The translations under genes and the position numbers were made by a program. DNA of 7,985 bases from the NCBI GenBank assembly GCA_020719105.1, contig DYQV01000111.1, positions 1 to 7,985 of the forward strand, written 5' to 3'. The notes beneath the pieces are model-generated. The model was given only the letters and a program-made list of their open reading frames with translations, did not search any database and was not told where the DNA came from. This DNA is from Rikenella microfusus. Lineage in GTDB: Bacteria; Bacteroidota; Bacteroidia; Bacteroidales; SZUA-534. Of the stretch, positions 1 through 6,858 are shown piece by piece. Position 1 is the stretch's first letter, and the number at the start of each line of letters is the position of its first letter.

Positions 1-1
1 C

Positions 2-40
2 AATTTTGAGGAGGAGCTTAATCGTCAGGATTATTCATGA
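2..40 (+). CDS. C-terminal end of an unidentified gene entering from the left (partial)
   Basis: Reading from base 2, the frame is open for 12 codons (NFEEELNRQDYS) and ends at TGA 38-40. The acidic and polar residues look like a normal protein C-terminus, and a terminator-like hairpin follows within 15 bases, as expected after a gene end. The stop codon lies at the centre of a perfect 20-bp palindrome (28-47). The fragment is too short to assign to a family, and a chance open frame cannot be excluded. Confidence 0.4.
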   Translation, partial: NFEEELNRQDYS

Positions 41-47
41 ATAATCC
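28..47. repeat. Perfect 20-bp palindrome (first of five clustered hairpins)
   Basis: Two 10-base arms, GGATTATTCA and TGAATAATCC, are exact reverse complements with no spacer. The palindrome overlaps the probable stop codon of the left-edge gene. It could form a cruciform, be a binding site for a dimeric protein, or belong to the hairpin cluster that continues to 169. Confidence 0.7.
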
Positions 48-51
48 GGGT

Positions 52-75
52 TAAGTCCTTTGGACTTATTTTTTT
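52..75 (+). terminator. Intrinsic terminator of the left-edge gene
   Basis: Stem TAAGTCC (52-58) pairs with GGACTTA (62-68) around a TTT loop and is followed directly by seven T residues (69-75). This 7-bp stem plus T-run is the classical Rho-independent arrangement. It lies 12 bases past the probable stop codon at 38-40, which suits transcription entering from the left. It is also the second member of the hairpin cluster, so it may serve both roles. Confidence 0.6.
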
Positions 76-169
76 CCAAAACCCCAAAAGGGTTGAATTT
101 GAATAACCGTGGGTGTTAAACCCACGGAATATCAATAAAATGATCTCTCAACCCGCCACAGCGGGTTGA

Positions 170-364
170 ACCATTTGATAAACGAATATTACTAAATTTA
201 AGCAGTTTTTGAATTATTTGCGTAATTTAATAGCCTGAAAACAAATCATTGTTACTAATCGATATAAAAATTAAGACTCCATTCAAATTTTAGAAAGAAA
301 CCATTTTCTATAACAAATATAACGCAGAATACAGAACACTTTTATTTTGGATGAATTGCAAACT
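170..364. other. AT-rich intergenic leader before the first kinase
   Basis: This stretch is strongly AT-rich and has no convincing open frame on either strand. I searched it for the Bacteroidota -7 motif TAnnTTTG and found no exact match, so the promoter of the kinase gene is not identified. There is no Shine-Dalgarno sequence before the start codon, which is normal for this phylum. Confidence 0.5.
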
Positions 365-3300
365 ATGAGAACATTTTTAAAAAATATATTTTCAGAAGAT
401 AAAAAGCAAAGGAACGGATTACCTAAAGCATTAAAAAAATATGAAAACGCCGATTTTGCTCTACAGCAAAAGGCTAAATTCATTTATTATATGAATCTAT
501 CGGTTCTGGTTGGATTGCTTTTTTTATTAGCCACATCAACCTACTTGCAGTTGATTAGAACGGAAAACAGAGAAATTTACTTACCAGCTTTACTCCCCAT
601 TATTGCCCTAGTATTTTCCATTGTTGGATGCCTTATCCTTCTTTTAAAAGGCTTTTATGGTTTATCAGCCCATTTACTAATGATATTGTCAATAGTAACC
701 GTTTGGCTGGTTATGTGGTTTGATAAGGGTCATTATTTCGCCAGACTTGATACTATTGTGATTGTGGTAGCTTTATTAAACCTTGCTCCTCTATTCATTA
801 CAAAATTTAAATCTACTATTTTGGTTTATATTATTGTAACCATTGCAATGCTCTTTGGATACATGTGGGTTTGGGGAGATAAAATGGGATTACCCAATGC
901 GACAACTATCGATTTTTTAGTTGACACTACAGTGGCTATTATATTCTCTGGTTTGGTTGGATATAATATCTTCATTATTAACAAAAAAACGTTAGACAGA
1001 GCATTGATTGAAATAAACGATCGAAAGCAAGCTGAAGAAACGTTAAAAGAAAGTGAGCAGTTCCGACAAAGGGTATTCGATAGTTCCCGTATTTCCATTG
1101 TGATTATGGATCCCGACACATTAAAGTATGTCGATTGCAATCAAGCAGCCGTCGAAATTTATCGGTTTCCTTCCCGTGAGTACGTTCTAGGTCACACACC
1201 AAATGATGTTTCAGCACCTATTCAATACGATGGGACATCTTCGGCTCAAAAAGCGTTGGTTTACATAGAAACTGCGTTGAAAGACGGTTCCGTCATTTTT
1301 GAATGGAAACATCAACGACCCGATGGCCAATTCTGGGATGCCGAAGTTCATTTGATGAGTTTTCAAACCAGTGAAAAAAAACTGCTCCAGTTTTCAATGG
1401 TAGATATTACCGAACGGAAACAGGCCGAAAAAGCACTTGCTGAAAGCCAACGTTTATTTCAGGACCTATCTCAAATGTCACCCGTTGGAATTTTTAGAAC
1501 TCGGGCCGATGGCTATACCACCTTTGTGAACCCAAAATGGTCGGAACTTTCGGGATTAACCTTTGAGGAGGCATTAGGCGATGGCTGGTTAAACGCCGTT
1601 CATCCGAACGACAAAGGATTTCTGGCTGAAAATTGGAAAATGCATTCCGCAAAAGGTGAAAAATCAACGGCAGAATACCGTTTTTTAAAACCCGATGGAA
1701 GCATTGTCTGGGTGCTTGGAGATACAAATCCTGAAATTGTTGATAATGAAATTAAAGGATATATCGGCACTTTGACAAACATTACCGAACTTAAACTTGC
1801 TGAAAACGCCTTAAAAGATAGCGAAGAACGGTTTAAAACCTTATCAACCATAGCCAGTGAAGGTATTATGATTCACCAGAATGGTATTATATTGGACCTG
1901 AATCAGACTTTTGCGAAAATTTTGGGGTATTCTAATGTTGAGGAATTAATCGGGAAAAATGGATTGGAAACAATTCCATTCACACCGGAATCAAAAAAAA
2001 TTGTGATGGATCATTTTTTGAGTAAATCTGAATCAACATTCGATATTGAAATAGTTAATCAAGCCGGAATAGTTATACCCATTGAAACCAGAGGTGTTGA
2101 AATTATTTTTAAAGGGCAGAGAGCCAATTTGGTATATATCCGTGATATTACCGACCGCAAACAAGCTGAGAAAGCTTTAATTGAGAGTGAGGAGAAACAT
2201 AGAAAACTAATTGAAGCATTGCCCGAAATGATTATGCAAACTGATTTAAAAGGGACCATTCTTTTTGGAAATGATCCTTTTGAAACAATTACCGGAATTA
2301 CCAAAAAAGATTACGACAATCCGGCAAGGCTGGCGCATATTCATCCGGATGATTACAAAATGGTTTCTAATGCAATTAAGGATTTATTATTAAGCGATAA
2401 ACCCCATTCAGGTATTATAGAAAATCGGTTTATTGACTCTTGGGGGAAAATACATTGGTTTAGCGGCAGAGTAACTAAATTGTGGGTAAATAACCAAATT
2501 GTTTTACAAACTGTTACACGCGATATTACCGAAAATAAAAAAAATGAACTGGAGCTTAACAAATATCGGAATCAATTGGAGTTATTAGTAAAGGAGCGTA
2601 CCGAAGAATTAGCCACCACCAACGAAGAGCTGCAAAGTACCAATGAAGAGCTTTTTGATCAACGGGAAGAATTACAAAATTCGCTTGATAAGCTTCATGA
2701 AGCACAGCAGCAACTAATTCAAGCTGAAAAAATGGCTTCGCTTGGCGTTTTGTCTGCTGGAATTGCCCATGAAATAAATAACCCTCTTAATTTTATACAT
2801 GGAGGAATTTTAGGATTGGAGAATTATATAAATGATAACCTTCCGGAACATTCATTAAATGTTGAACCATTACTAAATGCTGTTAATATCGGGGTTAAAA
2901 GAGCTTCTGAAATAGTTACCAGCTTAAATCATTACAGCCGAAAAGACGATTTGCCGCCGACCGAATGTGATGTGCACGAAATAATTGACAATGGCTTGAT
3001 AATGTTGCATAATAAACTAAAAAACAAAGTGGAAATAAAGAAAAATTACACTTCAGATAATTGTGTGGTTTTTGGTAGCGAAGGAAAACTGCATCAAGCC
3101 TTTTTAAACATTATTTCAAATGCCGAACAAGCAATAAAGGATAAAGGAATCATTGAGATTAACACCATGTTAAAACAAAAAAGTGTTGTTGTTTCCATAA
3201 TTGACACGGGAGGTGGAATTAATCCTGAAAATATTCAAAAGATTTTTGATCCATTCTTTACCACCAAAGAACCGGGAAAGGGAACCGGCCTTGGCCTAGC

Positions 3301-3412
3301 AATAACCTACAATATTATTAAGGAACATCATGGAACTATTGAATTTAATTCGGAGCCCGGAATTGGAACCAAAGCAATCATAAAATTGCCAGTAACAAAA
3401 CTAAAACAATGA
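365..3412 (+). CDS. Membrane-bound multi-PAS sensor histidine kinase
   Basis: A sensor kinase that should autophosphorylate a histidine and pass the phosphate to a response regulator. Counting from the ATG at 365 gives 1015 residues; an in-frame TTG at 347 would add six, but ATG is preferred. Six hydrophobic segments lie at roughly residues 40-64, 72-94, 99-119, 130-146, 152-170 and 184-206. Four PAS/PAC units follow (about 230-350, 362-474, 487-599 and 606-721), each joined by a similar linker (for example DITERKQAEKALAES). A coiled coil spans about 727-788. The HisKA H box holds His802 in AHEINNPL, with an ExxN phosphatase motif right after the histidine. The ATPase domain shows an N box (LNIISNA, about 914-920), G1 DTGGG (about 947), F box FDPFFTTK (about 961) and G2 GKGTGLG (about 971). 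There is no receiver domain. A second kinase follows 52 bases on, probably co-transcribed. Bases 2718-3276 are identical to part of that gene. The signal sensed is unknown. Confidence 0.95.
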   Translation: MRTFLKNIFSEDKKQRNGLPKALKKYENADFALQQKAKFIYYMNLSVLVGLLFLLATSTYLQLIRTENREIYLPALLPIIALVFSIVGCLILLLKGFYGLSAHLLMILSIVTVWLVMWFDKGHYFARLDTIVIVVALLNLAPLFITKFKSTILVYIIVTIAMLFGYMWVWGDKMGLPNATTIDFLVDTTVAIIFSGLVGYNIFIINKKTLDRALIEINDRKQAEETLKESEQFRQRVFDSSRISIVIMDPDTLKYVDCNQAAVEIYRFPSREYVLGHTPNDVSAPIQYDGTSSAQKALVYIETALKDGSVIFEWKHQRPDGQFWDAEVHLMSFQTSEKKLLQFSMVDITERKQAEKALAESQRLFQDLSQMSPVGIFRTRADGYTTFVNPKWSELSGLTFEEALGDGWLNAVHPNDKGFLAENWKMHSAKGEKSTAEYRFLKPDGSIVWVLGDTNPEIVDNEIKGYIGTLTNITELKLAENALKDSEERFKTLSTIASEGIMIHQNGIILDLNQTFAKILGYSNVEELIGKNGLETIPFTPESKKIVMDHFLSKSESTFDIEIVNQAGIVIPIETRGVEIIFKGQRANLVYIRDITDRKQAEKALIESEEKHRKLIEALPEMIMQTDLKGTILFGNDPFETITGITKKDYDNPARLAHIHPDDYKMVSNAIKDLLLSDKPHSGIIENRFIDSWGKIHWFSGRVTKLWVNNQIVLQTVTRDITENKKNELELNKYRNQLELLVKERTEELATTNEELQSTNEELFDQREELQNSLDKLHEAQQQLIQAEKMASLGVLSAGIAHEINNPLNFIHGGILGLENYINDNLPEHSLNVEPLLNAVNIGVKRASEIVTSLNHYSRKDDLPPTECDVHEIIDNGLIMLHNKLKNKVEIKKNYTSDNCVVFGSEGKLHQAFLNIISNAEQAIKDKGIIEINTMLKQKSVVVSIIDTGGGINPENIQKIFDPFFTTKEPGKGTGLGLAITYNIIKEHHGTIEFNSEPGIGTKAIIKLPVTKLKQ
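2718..3276 (+). repeat. 559-bp direct repeat, copy 1 (kinase core)
   Basis: This tract matches 4153-4711 base for base as read by eye, at a constant offset of 1435. It starts at the second base of one codon and ends at the second base of another, in the same codon phase in both genes. It encodes 186 identical complete codons covering the phospho-acceptor helix, N box, G1 box and F box, and stops just before the G2 box. Confidence 0.95.
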
Positions 3413-3464
3413 ATATTAATTTAAAAAATTAGTCTCTTTCTTTGAAAAAATATTATGATATAAA

Positions 3465-4850
3465 ATGTCAAAAATCTGGAATTACTTTGTTTATTTGGGA
3501 ATGGGGGAGAAAAATAACTCCCTGGATTACCGAAATAACTTAATGGCAAACCGGCTTAATTTAATTATGTTAATAATTTTGGTTTTACTTAACATCATCA
3601 CTGCTGTTATAAGGGAAATGAATGATGGCGAATATACCATACATACAAAAAAACTATTGTTTCTTTTATTTATTAGTGTAGTTTTTATTGTTTTAGCCCG
3701 TTACAAAAGGCACAAATTAAATTCAATCCTATTAATTTTTATGCCACCCCCTATAATAATTCTTTTACCGGCTTTTTTAGGGCAAGTGCAAGAGGTTGAT
3801 TTTACTTATAATCCTTTAATTTTAATGAGTCTTTCTTTTATCCCAAATCTGATACTCAAACCGGATTTATCGAATAAGCTCTACGTTATTTCATTTACTT
3901 ATTTCTTAATCCTTTTTTTAATGCTCGATTCCATTTTAATTCACTTTTCAAACAATGGTTCCACCTTTTTAATTGAAACTGGAGAGAATCAGATTTATTA
4001 TAAAATGGTGCTAATAACCGTATTTGTTTTTATTCAATCGGCTATGTTTTATTTGCGCCATATAAATTATAAATATGAGGCTGAATTACACAAAAACAAT
4101 GAGGAACTTAAAAAAACTCTTGAAGAATTGACGGAAACACAATATCAACTCGTTCAAGCTGAAAAAATGGCTTCGCTTGGCGTTTTGTCTGCTGGAATTG
4201 CCCATGAAATAAATAACCCTCTTAATTTTATACATGGAGGAATTTTAGGATTGGAGAATTATATAAATGATAACCTTCCGGAACATTCATTAAATGTTGA
4301 ACCATTACTAAATGCTGTTAATATCGGGGTTAAAAGAGCTTCTGAAATAGTTACCAGCTTAAATCATTACAGCCGAAAAGACGATTTGCCGCCGACCGAA
4401 TGTGATGTGCACGAAATAATTGACAATGGCTTGATAATGTTGCATAATAAACTAAAAAACAAAGTGGAAATAAAGAAAAATTACACTTCAGATAATTGTG
4501 TGGTTTTTGGTAGCGAAGGAAAACTGCATCAAGCCTTTTTAAACATTATTTCAAATGCCGAACAAGCAATAAAGGATAAAGGAATCATTGAGATTAACAC
4601 CATGTTAAAACAAAAAAGTGTTGTTGTTTCCATAATTGACACGGGAGGTGGAATTAATCCTGAAAATATTCAAAAGATTTTTGATCCATTCTTTACCACC
4701 AAAGAACCGGGTAAAGGCACGGGATTAGGTATGGCTATTACATATAATATTATAAAGGAGCACAACGGTACCATTGAATATGAATCAAAAATTGGATTGG
4801 GCACCACGGTAATTGTATCTTTACCACGAAATAAAGAAATCCCAAATTGA
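3465..4850 (+). CDS. Membrane-bound sensor histidine kinase without PAS domains
   Basis: A 461-residue sensor kinase starting at ATG 3465, 52 bases after the previous gene and likely in the same operon. Six hydrophobic segments are visible at about 31-50, 63-80, 87-106, 115-131, 138-159 and 180-197. The third contains a PPP run, and I do not recognise this sensor region as a named family. A short coiled coil (about 203-233) leads into the HisKA domain with His247 in AHEINNPL. The N box (LNIISNA, about 359-365), G1 (DTGGG, about 392), F box (FDPFFTTK, about 406) and G2 (GKGTGLG, 416-422) are all intact, so it should be active. It has no PAS or receiver domain. Residues 231-416 are identical to the upstream kinase, whereas the membrane part and the last 45 residues differ. 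The partner is unknown, but the shared core suggests the same response regulator. Confidence 0.95.
   Translation: MSKIWNYFVYLGMGEKNNSLDYRNNLMANRLNLIMLIILVLLNIITAVIREMNDGEYTIHTKKLLFLLFISVVFIVLARYKRHKLNSILLIFMPPPIIILLPAFLGQVQEVDFTYNPLILMSLSFIPNLILKPDLSNKLYVISFTYFLILFLMLDSILIHFSNNGSTFLIETGENQIYYKMVLITVFVFIQSAMFYLRHINYKYEAELHKNNEELKKTLEELTETQYQLVQAEKMASLGVLSAGIAHEINNPLNFIHGGILGLENYINDNLPEHSLNVEPLLNAVNIGVKRASEIVTSLNHYSRKDDLPPTECDVHEIIDNGLIMLHNKLKNKVEIKKNYTSDNCVVFGSEGKLHQAFLNIISNAEQAIKDKGIIEINTMLKQKSVVVSIIDTGGGINPENIQKIFDPFFTTKEPGKGTGLGMAITYNIIKEHNGTIEYESKIGLGTTVIVSLPRNKEIPN
4153..4711 (+). repeat. 559-bp direct repeat, copy 2 (kinase core)
   Basis: This is the second copy of 2718-3276, with no difference seen by eye. 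Immediately after it, twelve consecutive aligned codons all differ between the genes, mostly at silent positions (for example AAG/AAA, ACC/ACG, TAC/TAT). The left flank is also diverged, though still homologous. The sharp edges point to recent gene conversion rather than recent duplication of the whole gene. Confidence 0.95.
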
Positions 4851-4911
4851 GACAAATCCACAGTATGATTCGCTGGTTCAAAATTTTTCTATTGCTTTAA
4901 AAAAAGTGGGT
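4851..4911. other. Convergent intergenic gap without a visible terminator
   Basis: This 61-base gap separates two genes whose ends face each other. I see no stem-loop followed by a T-run on either strand, so termination here is unexplained. A plus-strand frame, shifted by one from the kinase, stays open to TAA 4927-4929 and reads as plausible protein (PQYDSLVQNF and onward). It has no start codon of its own and may be a gene remnant or chance. Confidence 0.4.
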
Positions 4912-5661
4912 TTAAATCAAACTGTGATTTAAAAGCGGTAACCGATGAAGTTTTTCGACCAGACTTTCTTTAAGTTGAAGGGTTTTTAAATTTTCCAAGT
5001 GGTTTGTGTGGTGCATATCGCTACCTAACCATTCCACCATTTTGTGTTCAATAAGCATTTCACTAGCACGGCAAACTTCGGGGCCATAATTTCCTGCCAG
5101 CGATAGCAGGTTCACCTGAAAAAGCACATCGCGCTCTTTCAGTTCTAATAACTCTTTCGGATTTCGATTCCAATACAAGTATCGTTCAGGATGCGCCAAA
5201 ACAGGACGATACCCATTGGTTTGCAATTCAAAAAAAGCCTCCTTCATATTCCGGGGAGGTTCCACAAACGAGAATTCCACCAACACATAATTATTGCCAA
5301 ATGTCATCAGTTCCTGCTTTCCCACTTTTTTTAGAAACTCATAGTCAATGTAATATTCAGCTGCAGCTTGAATTTCGATGGGAATAGCCGCTTCTTTTAT
5401 GGCAAGGTTCAGGTTGGCCAACCCGTTCCTGATAATTTCGGGCGAATTGCGGTAAAAATCGCTCATCACATGGGGCGTGGTAACTGCTTTTTTATAGCCT
5501 AATTCCACAAATCCTTTGGCAAGAACCAATGAATCCGGGATTGATGGAGAACCATCATCAATGCCCGGTATTAGATGGGAATGAATATCGCATCCCAGAA
5601 AAGATAAATCCATGGGAACCAGCGGTTCTTTTTTTGCAAATATCTTTCCCAAGAAGCTCAT
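4912..5661 (-). CDS. PHP-type protein-tyrosine phosphatase, YwqE/CpsB/CapC family
   Basis: A predicted cytoplasmic metal-dependent phosphatase of 249 residues, the usual size for the family. Characterised members (YwqE, CpsB) dephosphorylate the tyrosine kinases that control capsule and exopolysaccharide export. Visible PHP metal-site motifs are DIHSH (residues 25-29), GIDDGS (33-38), TTPH (61-64), AEYY (101-104), LAHPERY (155-161) and GSDMHH (213-218), so the active site looks complete. There is no signal peptide. The ATG at 5661 is chosen over a TTG two codons upstream (5667), because that TTG directly abuts the stop codon of rfbB. With the ATG there are six bases between the genes, so the two are almost certainly co-transcribed. 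The cognate kinase (Wzc-like) is not in the window. Older annotations may call such proteins histidinol phosphatases. Confidence 0.9.
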   Translation of the reverse strand: MSFLGKIFAKKEPLVPMDLSFLGCDIHSHLIPGIDDGSPSIPDSLVLAKGFVELGYKKAVTTPHVMSDFYRNSPEIIRNGLANLNLAIKEAAIPIEIQAAAEYYIDYEFLKKVGKQELMTFGNNYVLVEFSFVEPPRNMKEAFFELQTNGYRPVLAHPERYLYWNRNPKELLELKERDVLFQVNLLSLAGNYGPEVCRASEMLIEHKMVEWLGSDMHHTNHLENLKTLQLKESLVEKLHRLPLLNHSLI

Positions 5662-5667
5662 ATTCAA

Positions 5668-6723
5668 TTATCTATTGTGGTACATTTTTTCATAATACGC
5701 TTCGTAAGCCCCCGAAAGTATCCGGTCCATCCACGGCTGATTGTTCAGATACCATTCCACGGTTTTCTCCAATCCAATTTCAAAAGTCAAGGATGGTTTC
5801 CAGCCCAGTTCTTTTTCAATCAACGAAGCATCAATGGCATAACGCATATCGTGCCCGGCACGGTCGGTAACGTAAGTAATCAGTTTTTCCGATTCCCCGG
5901 CAGCACGACCTAACTTTTTATCCATTACCTGACATAACAACTTAATCAAAGCAATGTTTGTCCATTCGTTGTGGCCGCCAATGTTGTAGGTTTTACCGTT
6001 TGCCGCTTTGTGATAGATTAAATCAATGGCCGAAGCATGATCCTCAACATACAACCAATCGCGGATGTTCTCGCCTTTTCCGTAAATGGGGATGGGTTTG
6101 CTGTGTTTTATGTTATTTATAGCCAACGGTAATAGCTTCTCAGGAAACTGGTTGGGGCCGTAGTTATTGGAGCAATTGCTTACAACAATGGGAAGTTTGT
6201 AGGTGTTTTTATAAGCCCTGACAAAATGGTCGCTCGATGCTTTGGATGCTGAATAAGGGCTTTTAGGATCATAACCGGTATCTTCGGTAAAAAAACCGGT
6301 ATCGCCCAAGGTACCATAAACCTCGTCGGTTGAGATGTGGTAAAACCGCTTGCCCTCATAATTTCCTTTCCATTGTTCTTTGGCGGCATTCAGCAGATTT
6401 ACAGTGCCCAACACATTGGTATTGATAAATTCCATGGGGTTGGTAATGGAGCGGTCAACATGGCTTTCGGCTGCCAAATGGATTACCCCGTCGAAGCTGT
6501 GTTTTCCAAACAGGTCATTCACGAATACTGCATCTACAATATCGCCTTTCACAAATTGATAGTTTGGCTTATTCTCAATATCGGTAAGGTTTTCCAGGTT
6601 ACCGGCATAGGTCAGTTTATCCAGGTTTATGACGGTATAATCAGGGTATTTGTTCACAAACAGGCGAACCACGTGTGAACCAATGAATCCGGCTCCACCG
6701 GTAATTAAAACAGTTTTTTTCAT
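5668..6723 (-). CDS. rfbB: dTDP-glucose 4,6-dehydratase
   Basis: RfbB (RmlB) converts dTDP-D-glucose to dTDP-4-keto-6-deoxy-D-glucose, the second step toward dTDP-L-rhamnose and related deoxysugars in the cytoplasm. The protein has 351 residues from ATG 6723, close to the family norm. An upstream in-frame start at 6756 would add eleven basic residues before the Rossmann strand and is unlikely. The NAD-binding motif GGAGFIG lies at residues 9-15. The catalytic STDEVYG (131-137) supplies Thr132, Asp133 and Glu134, and YSASK (157-161) supplies the Tyr/Lys pair. RDWLYVEDH (221-229) and DRAGHDMRYAID (287-298) are typical RmlB signatures. The rest of the rhamnose set (rfbA, rfbC, rfbD) is not in the window. 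It is the first gene of a two-gene unit with the phosphatase downstream, driven by a promoter near 6780-6787. Confidence 0.97.
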   Translation of the reverse strand: MKKTVLITGGAGFIGSHVVRLFVNKYPDYTVINLDKLTYAGNLENLTDIENKPNYQFVKGDIVDAVFVNDLFGKHSFDGVIHLAAESHVDRSITNPMEFINTNVLGTVNLLNAAKEQWKGNYEGKRFYHISTDEVYGTLGDTGFFTEDTGYDPKSPYSASKASSDHFVRAYKNTYKLPIVVSNCSNNYGPNQFPEKLLPLAINNIKHSKPIPIYGKGENIRDWLYVEDHASAIDLIYHKAANGKTYNIGGHNEWTNIALIKLLCQVMDKKLGRAAGESEKLITYVTDRAGHDMRYAIDASLIEKELGWKPSLTFEIGLEKTVEWYLNNQPWMDRILSGAYEAYYEKMYHNR

Positions 6724-6779
6724 TTTATGTTTTTTATGAAAGAATTTACCAATCAATTACTTATCTTTAATCAAGATTG

Positions 6780-6787
6780 CAAACATA
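6780..6787 (-). promoter_or_regulatory. Bacteroidota-type -7 element for rfbB
   Basis: On the minus strand the bases read TATGTTTG, an exact fit to TAnnTTTG, the -7 consensus of the Bacteroidota primary sigma factor. Transcription should begin about 5-10 bases further along, leaving a leader of roughly 50 bases before ATG 6723. I see no well-placed TTG at -33, so support rests on the -7 element and its position. Confidence 0.55.
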
Positions 6788-6806
6788 CACATTTTTCAAT
6801 TTTGCC

Positions 6807-6840
6807 TTGATGGAAACCAAGGATAAAAATGTTAATTTTG
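6807..6840 (+). promoter_or_regulatory. Bacteroidota-type promoter for the SPOR-domain gene
   Basis: TAATTTTG at 6833-6840 matches TAnnTTTG exactly. A TTG at 6807-6809 could be the -33 element, though its 23-base spacing is on the long side. Transcription would start near 6845-6848, about a dozen bases before ATG 6859. This puts the alternative ATG at 6829 upstream of the transcript and supports the downstream start. A small inverted repeat (CCTTG 6805-6809, CAAGG 6818-6822) overlaps the -33 region. Confidence 0.65.
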
Positions 6841-6858
6841 CAACATAAAACAAAACGG

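Larger units (their letters stand above)
28..169. repeat. Cluster of five inverted repeats, REP/BIME-like
   Basis: Five stem-loops follow one another: 28-47 (10-bp arms, no loop), 52-68 (7-bp stem, TTT loop), 80-94 (AACCC/GGGTT, 5-base loop), 107-127 (CCGTGGGT/ACCCACGG, 5-base loop) and 148-169 (TCAACCCGC/GCGGGTTGA, CACA loop). The third and fifth share the 3' arm word GGGTTGAA (90-97 and 163-170), so the units look related. No coding frame of note crosses the stretch. The layout resembles bacterial intergenic REP or BIME arrays; calling it a mobile or transposase-dependent repeat is inference, since no transposase is in view. Confidence 0.6.

Noticed and set aside
28..169. Hairpin cluster as a CRISPR array
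   Set aside because: The repeats differ from one another in sequence and length, spacers are not of regular size, and no cas gene is near.
343..349. TATTTTG before the first kinase as a -7 promoter element
   Set aside because: It is one base short of TAnnTTTG and lies too close to the start codon for a usual leader.
347..364. TTG start for the first kinase
   Set aside because: It adds only six residues with no domain role; ATG 365 is a stronger start codon. Neither has a ribosome binding site, so the choice is not certain.
826..1140. Minus-strand open frame of 104 codons inside the first kinase
   Set aside because: It lies antisense to a well-supported coding region with recognisable domains, and its translation shows no family-like features.
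365..4850. Whole-gene tandem duplication as the origin of the identical tract
   Set aside because: The membrane parts are unrelated in sequence and the 3' ends differ at almost every silent site, so identity is limited to 559 bases and cannot date from the duplication.
5529..5870. Plus-strand open frame of 113 codons across the phosphatase-rfbB junction
   Set aside because: It is antisense to two conserved genes with intact motifs, and its protein is low in recognisable structure.
6724..6756. Upstream start adding eleven residues to RfbB
   Set aside because: The extra residues precede the beta strand that normally opens this family, and MKKTVLITGG is the standard N-terminus.
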